DNA of 64,000 nucleotides from Rhyacophila brunnea (taxonomy: Eukaryota; Arthropoda; Insecta; Trichoptera; Rhyacophilidae): positions 930,001-994,000 of the forward strand of contig JAGYXB010000510.1 of the NCBI GenBank assembly GCA_022495005.1. The letters are read 5' to 3'. Position 1 is the stretch's first letter. Each line of letters begins with the position of its first letter. Made by a program: the position numbers and the translations under genes. This document shows, piece by piece, positions 37,201-49,200 of this stretch. The notes beneath the pieces are model-generated. The model did not search any database and had not been told where the DNA came from. It saw nothing but the letters and a program-made list of their open reading frames with translations.

Positions 37201-40200
37201 AAACGTCTACTTTTAGCTATTTGTAGATAAAATATTTAGGCATAAAAAGAAAAATATATAGGTGGTTGAATTGAATGTTTTATATGTAAAATTAATCATT
37301 TTTCGAAAGTCTAATCAATATTTTGATAAGACAGTGATAGGGCTATCTAGAAAGATATACGTTAGAGAAACGCGCATAATAGTAATGTAAACATGAGACA
37401 CTATTTTAAAATGTCATTTGTTAGTCAGAGATAGAAATGTATGTCTTTGTTCAACATAATTCTGTGAATAATGCAATCAGTTATAGCCTCCCATAATATA
37501 TCGAACCTTGAAGTATACATTGTTCAAATACATCTGACGATAAACGCCAAAGCAACCCTTAACGCAATGTTATTAGTGTTCATTTTACCGTGTTAACTTC
37601 GCTACATGTGGCGTTTATTCATAAACAATTAACGAAAAGGATCCAATGCTATTGACCATTGTCTAGTCAAGTCATAAAACCTTTTTTCCCGGATTTAGAA
37701 TACAGACCCTTGCTACAAGGTTTGTAAAGATTACATCAGTTTGTGGGACATAGGCAATTGAAAAAAATTCTCGAGCGGGCTAAATAAAAACAGCACAGCA
37801 TGTGGCGTGGCGTATTCACATGTTCTACATGTTTATACTATTATCATATTAGGCAATGCAGTATGTTAAATATTGGCAAGGGTAATATTATTTCATTCTG
37901 TTTTAGAATTTTAGGAAAATAATACAATGCGATAAATTTCATAATATTGATGTACCTACCCATTCAAATGTTGTATTCAAACCCAAATATTAAACCCGTT
38001 TAAATAAATACCTGCATTGAAATCAGACAGCTACAGAAAATGTAGGTATGTTCTAATGACTAGCATCAATAATAATATATTTGTATCTATAGTTAACTGT
38101 AGCTTTGTAAATTGCAGTGCGGTGCGGTTAATACGATATTCTAAAATATCCTTTTTTTGACGATATTACTAATACCTACCTATATTAGTTTTTTAATTAT
38201 AAAAGATTATAAATGAGACATTATTTTGTTGGTCCATGGTTGAACCGTAATAAATTGTATTGTCGTCGTAAATCACTAATAATAGCTTTCATCCGAAAAT
38301 AATAATGAGTCAGCAAATGCAATTTAAGTGCAACTAGGTAGTACACGTGGAGTTTCTTTTGTTTATGAAGTAGACACACAGTTGCAAAAAATATTTTATA
38401 GTGTTTGCAGCATTTTTATTTTTTAATTTTACAAGTACCAATAATAAAATTATAAAGTAGGTACCTACTTACATACCTAATATGTAAATAAATAATCATA
38501 GTGAACCTGTTGTGTTTACATGATATTGTGTTATAATATTATATATTATTATTAACTATATATAATAATATGTCCATAATATCGGTGGATTGTATGTAGG
38601 TACAAGAAATTCATATTAAGATTACTGAATCATTCTAATTTCATAAGTACTTACCAAATAATATTATTATATAAATAAATATTATCATACTCAATCTGAT
38701 GTAGGTATATACATAATAATATACTATTATATTATTTCTCAGTGGTGAAGTGTGGAGGTAGACTGTTAAGATCCGACATAAATAGTGCATTGTGAGTCAT
38801 ACGTACCTATTTGTTTTTATTGAACTAATACTACAATAATTTACATAATATGGTGTTATATAGTTTTTAAAAATCAGATAAACCCAGGCCGAAATAAAAC
38901 CATAATAGTTTCGGTACGCTTTGGGCAATCCTACAATTTTGTGCACACTTTTTCATTCATACTTCTCTTTTCGTTAAATATAAAATACATATTATTATTA
39001 CACGTCATGTTGTTGGTATTTTTTAACTCTTCAAGTGAAGCGCCTAGTTTCAGAAGCCCTTAAAAGGTTTTCATAAAATTTTGAGTTTGATATATATTTA
39101 GATATATGTTTTTGTCCACTATATATTGGACAAAATGTAAGCAATAAAACTTAATGTGTTCATTAAAATATATCGAAGCCAATATTATTTCATAATATGC
39201 TAGGTATCTATTATTTTATGTGGCGAACGTAATAACGAACGCCTGCACACGTGTTATTCTACCTTACAACACCCTCGTCCGCTTCGGATGAATTAGCCAT
39301 CCCCACTCTCCGTGAAATGACAGCGTGTGTTCGTTGTTCCATTTAAAACAGATCGAGACACACCGTGGTTTGGTTATGACGTACATTTATTGATGTCCGA
39401 TTATTATACACGATTATAAGATAATTGCATGTGATATACACAGAATAACATGTTAAACGATGACTAAATAGTATTTAAAAACATACTTTACCTTTTGAAG
39501 CAATCAATTAGCTTTTAAAATGCCTTAAAATGCCAAATTTCTAGCGGTCCACTGAGTGGACGGCATGGGAACGGGCGTAATTTTTTTACCATGGTAAGGG
39601 AAAGGTTAATAATATTTTCAAATTCGATGGAATTGGAATTGTGGTGAAGTTACCTCACGATTGAAATCATAATTCTGTTTGAGTGCTTGCTTAAAATGAA
39701 TTTTTTTACTATAGCAATTTAATTTATCATGTAGAAAAAGTTTGCAAATACAAACAAACACCAATTATTTAATAATATGTATCGTGGGTATACATGGAAA
39801 ACCAGCTGGCAACGTTTGACACATTATTTGGTGCTTTGTTGTTACAATTGAAATATTTGTCATTCTTTTATCACGATAAAATTATGCTCTTCTGATGAGA
39901 AAGTTATGTTACTGGCTGACATAATATGTGAAGAATATTGAAATGAAATATTACCTAGGTGTTCTTGTATTCTTATGCTTATAAAGGTGAAAAGTTGGCA
40001 ACACACGTATTTTTGTCTATGAGTGTATTTTATAAATTTTCTCACATTTTCCTTGTCTATGGTAGAATGGTAGCTGTCAACCTGTTTGTTGTGTTGTCAA
40101 ACTACAATCAAAATTTTTATCAAAGTTATTCTTATTTTTTCTATGCTAAGATGATTTCGAGCAGCAAAATACTGTGTGTACAGGCTGAGAAACAAATGAA

Positions 40201-43200
40201 CAAAGGTAAGAATGACTTATATTCTTATGAGTAAATATAACATAACCTTACTTTATTATTGGTAAATATAATATTCAAGTGTGAAATAATCTAGGTCTGT
40301 AACTACACAATAATAAATAGGGGACATACAAGGACAGCCGGTCAACTACGTTTTTTGATGTTGACAATTTATATCATCTTTATTATATTACTTTATCAAT
40401 ATTAATGAAAAATTTACCACTAACGCTTTCTTTGATAGCTTTCGATAGTAATCAATACCATGTGAACAGGTGCTTGAATTAAATTTTTGTAGTTATCCAG
40501 TTTTCCTTGTATCCCACATTATAAAAGTTTAAATGGGAAGTAATATATGTCCAATATTTTGATATTTGTGAATCGATTTATCTTGACACAGAGGGAGACT
40601 TGGACATAGCCGAGGCTTGAAAACTAAAATTATGTATTATTTTATGTAATTTAGTCAAATACAATAATAGAAAGATGGAAATATTTTTTTTAAATGATCA
40701 AATAATATTAACATATTAGGAAATACAGCATTTTATTAGTTTGGGTTTGTGTAGTTATAGTTTGAAGCAGATAGCGAAGGCAGCAGGGTATTTGTTCCCT
40801 TTTTATTAATAATTTTAGTTTATTATTTTTTGAAGTAAGTATGTACAGTAAATCCTTGATTTAATGGACTAATGCAGGTGGCGGGGTGTCAGTTCAAGCC
40901 GAAAGTCTTATATAATTAATAAAGTTGTTTTTCTGAATGTGTATGTTAAAATATGACAATTTAGTTATCTAGTTTATTAATTGTTTTTATTTATAAAGAC
41001 TATCTCAATTTTTAGCAATTTTGAGTTGCGTATGGACTTAAAAATGGTTGCGTTGCTGACAATGACATTATTAAATGGACAACTCACTTCATACCGGCGC
41101 GCACGAGAAATTGTGCATGAAAGTCATTCACAAATGTATAGGTAGATGTCACGTGACCATATGACGTATCCATTTCCATTATGCGATACAAGCTTCGAGA
41201 ATTTATAGTAATATAACCTTTATTGTAATGGCGTATTAGTGTCATGACTCATTGCGTTAGAAACAGATTCTCGGTTACTTACGACTTCTCGGAGATTAGA
41301 CGCAAGTGAGCCCAGCGGATCACAGGCGACTGTCCAATGTTTTCTGTCATTGAATTGCATTGAATAAACATTATCTTAAAATGGCATTTTATAAATAATA
41401 AATAATACTAACACATGAAAAGTGATATCCCATCTTTTTTGGAGTGTTTAGTATATTTTTTTTACAATTTCGAAGTCGAAACCTGACAGTCAGAAATTTT
41501 GTATGGGCAGACCCAGCGGTGTCGCCAGAACGCTTGCAAGCAGAATGTTCATTTGAGCGTAGGATACCGATATTAAAATATGAATTTCGCCATCCGGCAG
41601 ACCCGACACAAAGTGAGTGTCATTTTATTTTCTAGATGCTTCGTCCATATTAATGTCATTTGTTGCTGACATAAAATAACATATAAAAGATAGTTCAATA
41701 TACGTATCTCTTGAAACCACTTTCTTGTTAATGTCAGTGGAATGTAAATTAACTTATGTTTGAGATCTCCTATAAAGTAGAGAAAATTGAGATACGTTTC
41801 TTTGATCGCAAGGAGCCGAATAACTCAATAAATAAATGATGCTTTTAAAAACAAAACAATGTTTAAATTTTTAAAAAACATAGTATAATCATATTTACAC
41901 GTCAGATCATATCCGTTCCATGTGATAGAAAGCCACTTCATGCTTCGACTGCGCACGATGCTGTGTAATCACTTTTGTTTACGAGTAGAATACTGATGGA
42001 ATACGAAATTTTGTCTGTTATATTCAAAAGTCCGCAAAATCGAGGTTTTACTGTAATAACAGTAGATTTGTATTGTGTTATATTGACAATGTGGTTGTAT
42101 TATTTTTACAGGTGTCAAGATGGAATATCCTGAGCGAGACATTGAAGCATCATTGGTATTGGAATCGAATCAAAAAAATCCTCTGGAATATATCGAGGTT
42201 ATCTTTGGTCCGGATAAAAATCTAGCTGCCATAAAATCGAACTCTTCGGATAGTAATTTATGTAACAACCAAAAGAAAAAACCAGCGGGCAAACATAAAG
42301 AGAACTTGGATGCAACCAATGGAATATCGAATCCTAATCCTGATATAGGTTTTGAGGCATCAACAAGTGCAATTGACACTTTAAGTAACGGCGTTAATAT
42401 AATTGAACCCACTCGCCATTTGGAGTCAATTGTTAGCCAAAATGTTATCGAGAATAATGATATTGATTTTATGTTGTATCCAAGTGTTCCGGATCATATA
42501 ATACGCAGTTGTAATGAATCACCAGATTTTAAAATGTCTTCGAAAGGAGGATACCGTGGTAAACAAGCCGAGCCATCAAAATGGAAGAGTAACATTTATA
42601 AAGAAATGCGGTATAAATGTTTGCCGTACTCTGTTAAGAATAAGCAACGAGTGGCCAAAGGTCCTAAAGATGTCGACTGCAGCAAGTGTCGGTTTGGATG
42701 CGCCACTAATTTTACAGACGTCGACAGAAAAGTACTCTGTGAGAATTACTGGCAATTAGCTGATTACTATAAACAAAAAGACTTTATAATCAGTCAAGTA
42801 ACGGCAACGACCCCGCAAAGACTTACAAGCGATAGACTTAGAAAAAGTAATCGAAGCACTAGAGCGGAGTCGAGAAAATATTTCATCGCAAAAGATGGCG
42901 TTAATATCCGAGTGTGCCAATCGTTTTTCACGAAAACGTTCTGTATCAATAAAGAAGTCGTTGAAAATGCCATATTATATAAAAATGATGAGGGTGTATA
43001 CGAAGGGGAAGACAGAAGAGGCAAACATACGCCGGCCAATAAAACAAAACCAGAAATAGTCGAAGATGTAAAACGCCACATTGAAAGTTTTCCAATCGTT
43101 ACAACTCATTCTTCTGATAATACGAAGATTCAATATCTTGATAACAGTCTAAGTATTTTAAAAATGTTCAAATTGTACGTAGAAAAATGTGAAAAAGATA

Positions 43201-46200
43201 GTAAAGAGCATGCATCTGCTATTACATACAGACGTATATTTACGGCTAATTATAATTTATCGTTTATTAAACCGCAGAAGGATCAACAAAATAGTAAATT
43301 AATACAGAGTTAAATGTAACAACAATCTTTACATGCGAAAATATGAAAATATCGTTGGTATAGATTCAGCAGTATAAGTTGTCCACTGAGTAAGGGCGCC
43401 ACATGCTAACATTTGACATATCACTCAATACTTTTTATATTGTGATGAGCTTAGTTATAAATTCGAATACTGGACGATCTATGATGGTATATCTAATGAG
43501 TTTAGGGCACAATGGAGCAGATTGTGACACCCTTGGTTAGTGTTCGACAAAGTTGGGCTGATTACAGTACCAATGAGGAGGTTATGAGAACTTGTAGCTA
43601 CCATTGAGTGCAGAAAAGCTGCATACTTCAGTCATATTTTCCACAATGAGAAGTATGATTTAAACTCATAATGCAGGGGAAGATAGAGGGTAACATAAGC
43701 GTAGGTAGAAAGAAATTCTCATGGCTACGCAACCTCCGTAAGTGGCATGATGTCTAAGGAGTTGAAGATCTCATATGATTGACCCAGGATAGGGAGGTGT
43801 ACTGCAATTTGGCCGATAATGAATCTTATCTACATGGAAGTAGTATCAATGCAGAACCGTGAAATCCGTGATCTTACAAATGAAGAAAAGATTTAATTAA
43901 ACTACTTCGCACAATGACTGTCAATCTTGTAGACGTTTTTAGGTGAGTCGTACATACCGACTCGATACAACTACAACACAGTGATTTCGTCGGCATTTGC
44001 AAAAGACATGTTATTTAATGTACAACATTGTTTGGAAAAAAATCTGTATGTGCAAACAGAGTTGGCAGCACCCAGCATGAATGTCGCTAAACTTTAACTC
44101 AAATAGAAGGGGATAAGGGCTCCAAAGGTGCCCCATAATCTGGTATTATCCAAAGTCAACAGTCACTGACAACACGCAGAGAATTCATACTATTCGTAGC
44201 ACGCAAGTTGCTTTTCAAGCTAGTTTAAGTGATGACTCCGCCAACTTCTCAGTAAGCCTAGAGAGAGCCTTACTATAACTAATATTTTGTTTGTAAAAAC
44301 TCACTTGGGTTTTTGTATAAAAAAAATAATAATTTGTATCTTACCGATTAAAGTAAATTTTTATGCTATCATATTATATTTTAAACTATTTTTACTATGA
44401 CTGTTTTTTTTAATAAAGATTATATTTAAATTTATAACAGATGGTTTTTTTTATACCTATTATGTATTAGCTTATCAAACATATTTTACTGGATATTTTT
44501 TGTGAATCTGTATGGTAAAATATTTCACATTTTATTGATGTTGTCGAATGTTGGTTAACTTTCTGAGCATGGATGTTATGTTATGCATTGAATTCTTTAT
44601 CAAATGATATGCCACTGATAGTTAGTATAATTTAGGCGTCTAATAACAAAAACCAACAAGCCCATATATGGTCAAAATCTAACAAAAAATAGATACATAG
44701 TATATGTAAGACTTAAACAACCTAGCTATTTGCAGACACTGATTATTTAAAGTGGTATCGTGTATGTATTGCAAATAGGGGCTAGTCAGCTGATAGAAAT
44801 GGACATATTATTGTTCTAGTTTGAAAATAAAGTACAATAGAGAAAAGAAACTTTCGCTAAAACACAAAGTTACACCTGATATACGCAAAAACGTAATTTC
44901 CCACTAATATTGAATTGTGGTCTTCAGATTGGCCTTTTTTAATCAAAATGAATCTTAAATGAAAAGAGAATTTTCTGATAAATGCAAATTGCTAAACAAA
45001 TTTAATCTGCGTGTGAAAGGAAAGCATGCATGTTTAAAATCACTACTTTTCAGGAAAGCCAAAAGACCACTTTGTATAACCGGTCTAAAATAATATGCAT
45101 TATGATTATTTTTGCACATAGAAATATTGATAATTTATTATCGTTTTATGATTATAATTTTATTCAATGTTACAGTTATAATCTATTTAATGCTACAGTT
45201 ATAATAATAACCTCTATTTTACGTTTTTTAAGGGACTGAAAAAAAAAACCTAATTGTAGGGAAAATGTAAAAGAACATTTAAATTTTATGTTTCTAGAAA
45301 AATAATGTTTTATTAAAAAACAACATTCAATTTAAATTTTTATTGAAAATTTTTATTGCATTTTTGTTTTTTTGTTATGTAATTCTCTTTCAAGACTATA
45401 TAAACATTTAAAAGTGTCATCTCGAATATCAGCAAAGCTTGTAAAGTAGATTTTTAAACCCTCGATGAACCTCATTGCTTCTTCTTTTGTTGGAATATCA
45501 ACCTCTTCTTCATCAGACAGTTCTTCAGCAGACAAGTCTGCTGGTGTTAAATGACTGTCAACAATGTCATCAACTTCCACCAAGTCTGATGTCATAACAT
45601 TGGAGTCAAGGTTTACATAATCCTCCAGGGGTTGGTCTGAAATCCTTTCCCAGCCTTCTATAACATCACACTGGATATTTTCTTATGTGTTTGAAAGAAT
45701 GAGGAAGTAAAAATGAATAATAATCGAACCGAAAGCAATATGAAATAAACTTGTAACTTGTAAGACTGATGACAGAATAATGACAGACAGAGTGTATACA
45801 AAACACAAACACGATGCCAAAAGAAAAGATGGCGACCAATGGACCAATCACCTTGTTATGCGCCGAACTCGGGCCAATCACAGCGTCGCTCGCCGACCAA
45901 TCACCGTGCGCCGTTCTAAAGACACGGAGTTTTCCCTCCAAACACCTTACGCCGTTCGAATGTCACGACCCAATCATTGTCAAGCGCGTGTAACTCGCAT
46001 ACAGTATAACCCCTATTTTACGTTTTTTAAGTGACTGGAAAAAAAAACCTAATTGGAGGGAAAATGTAAAAGGGGGGTATTGAAAAAAATAACATTTAAA
46101 TTTTATGTTTCTAAAAAAATTAAGTTTTATTAAAAAACAACATTCAATTTAAATTTTTATTGAAAAAATCATGTATATTAGTTTGTTGCATTTTTGTTTT

Positions 46201-49200
46201 TTTGTTATGTAATTCTCTTTCAAGACTATATAAACATTTAAAAGTGTCATCTTGAATATCAGCAAAGCTTGTAAAGTATGTTTGTAAACCCTCGATGAAC
46301 CTCATTGCTTCTTCTTTTGTTGGAATATCAACCTCCTCTTCATCAGACAGTTCTTCAGAAGCGTGCGTAACTCGCATATTTTGAATATTTCCGACGTAAA
46401 TCGCGGGAAAGAAAAACGTAAATGCGGGTATTAAATGTACTGAAATACATCGGGACTGAAAAAATTACACGCAATTGCCGGGAAAACGTGAATTCCGGGC
46501 ACGTAAAAACGAGGTTATACTGTATTAACAACACTGCTTATCTATGAAAAACAGTTTCTGTGTAAGAATGTAAACTCATTTTTTTTTATTATTTTTAATC
46601 TAACAGCAGTGGATTTAACAACACAGTTATAATAACTGAAATAATACAAGCAATGTATACCGCTATACAATTCATCGTTACAGAACTGTAAAAATAATTA
46701 TTTCAAACTGCATTTTATTTATTGTACAGATACAGTTGACATTAAAAACTCAATTAAGTAGACTGATAAAAATCTATACGTACGTGTAATAAAGTAAATG
46801 ATAGCTTAGATATGGATAAACATTTCTTTCTACAAGACAGGTTTATCTACATAGTATGGTGGTTTCGTTACCAAGGTTTTTTTTTTTGCTTCGTTGTCTA
46901 GTAGATAAATGAAATCATAAATATTGATCTTGTCCTCTGGGAATATTCTTTGATGAGCAAAGAAAGGTAAGGATATAGGCACATTCAACCGATGACTTTG
47001 TGTCTTACGAGGGGTAATTTATTATATTCCTTTTAGAAACTAAAAAAGCTATACATTTGAAGATTATTGTAATATTAGATCATAAATTTCCAAAAGAAGA
47101 TGTTCCACTATTTACTGTCAAATTTTATTATTAAGTACTTACACTCCAGGGATATTACCAGTAATCGATTGAAATATGAACAACGTTATTATGGTTCAAG
47201 ATACAGCCTTTTGCAGTAAAAGTGTGTTGTAACGGATGACTGGTGGGTTTATTGTTTAGTACCATTGGGACTCTGAAGAAACAATAAATATGTCTACATT
47301 GTTGTAGGTAATTACACTCCGTCTGGATTGATGAAATTGAATGACGTCTTTTATACTTATTTCTTTTCCTTTGATGTCATGAATGTGTTGCCAACTATTT
47401 CATTCTATTACCCAAAGCATAGACAATAATTTTGTTACTAACTCTTTATTTATTATTGTCACTAAAAATGTTTGGTCAAAGCTTGCTGCATGTTTTTTTT
47501 TTATTGAATTTGCATGTAATTTTTTTTGCCTGAAGTTGTTGCCGCTGAAAAAAATCACCAAAACCTTTTGACGGGTGTGGAGCACTTTGATAAATCTACC
47601 ATGAAGGAAACTACGACTGTTGAGAAAAATTCCTTGCCACCCGTAGAAGGTTTGTAAATGATGCACTTGTCACAATTGTATAATAAATCTCACGATGGAC
47701 TGCTTTAAACATCTTAATAAATACTACATGGTGATATGTCATTGTTCTCATAAATTTTGATCGGAAATTAGATTGTTGACTACACGTTAAGTATTATCAA
47801 TTATCTACGTCTCTATAAAGTTTTAAAAATCAACCCGGAAAACACATAATTTATGTCTACATTTAAATATTGGGAAGGGTTGTCATATTTAAAATTTCTT
47901 ACTTCTATTTAAAACGAAAATTATTTGACAGTTTTTATAGTCTCCTGAAATAAAGTTATTTTGGATTTACGAGGTTCACAAGATTGACTGACAAACCATA
48001 ACTTTATGTTTTAAATAACTGATATAAAAAGACATTTTCGTGTTATTTTATAAAGAAATATTTGTTAATGGTTAAATAGAGTACATATTATGAGAGGCCA
48101 TGATTAGTCAAATTTCAAACAAATCGAGAATTTTAAAAGCTGCAAGCTTACAGTCCCACAAATTTATCTGAAGAACGGACCAATATGGAACTACTACAAC
48201 TCCATATTGAATACGTCATTCCACTGTCAGATTCTGTCCAGTTGAGTCTTGATTGGGTAGTGTCCGACTGTGGCTCCCCCACCAATTCTTCAAATAAATT
48301 CGTGGCACTGTACTAGACTCAGGTCTTGATTTAGTTCTTTTAGTCTTGTCTTTCTTCAATATACAAGCAAGCTTAGAAATAAATTCATCGCTACTTAAAT
48401 ATATAAATATGAGAATATTTGTTATTTTAGGTCACTATCACAACACCATGAGGTTTTTTTATTAAATAAATTAATATTCTGTACAAAGAACAATGCTTTT
48501 GCAAAACGCACAGCTTACTACGCTTTTATATTTTTATAAAGCTGATATTTTTATAATTTCAATAATTTCTTTACACGGCTGCGCACGTAGACACATTGAT
48601 AATTTTTATTGAAACAAAATTCTTTATTGCACACATTTTTCTTTACGAGGAAAACGAAACATGATAATTATATATCAATATGATACGATTTGGCATTTAA
48701 ATTAGACCCCTTTGCTGATCAATATTAGAATATATGCTTCATAACTTGGCACTCCGGCTCTAGGATGAAAATGATGTAAATATTCTAAAAATTTTTTTTT
48801 ACATATACTATATATTTATTTATTTATTACTACATATATTTATATAAGTGAATATCATTTGATCTAATTTTATGCGAGGCAGTGTATCAGTGTAGGAAAA
48901 AGTGCAAAGTTATAAAACGTATATTCTACCCACTAACTATGAATCATTCATTTTTCATGAGGAAGATTGTACACTATGTCATGTGTTATGTTATGCGTTT
49001 TTAGATGAAGTGACATTAAAAAATAATAATGACAATAATAGCCTAATTAAATTGGTAAAAATTATGTTACCAAGATTTATTAATTCACGTTTCTTTGAGG
49101 GAGTTTTGAATTATGCAAATTTGGCGATGATTTTGGCAATCATTTTCTCTGTTTGTTGCTGCTCTGAATAGAGAACACGGCTTCGCTCTCATATATATTT

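Noticed and set aside
42794..43081. 95-codon minus-strand ORF inside the 397-codon gene
   Set aside because: Antisense shadow of a much longer, better supported frame.
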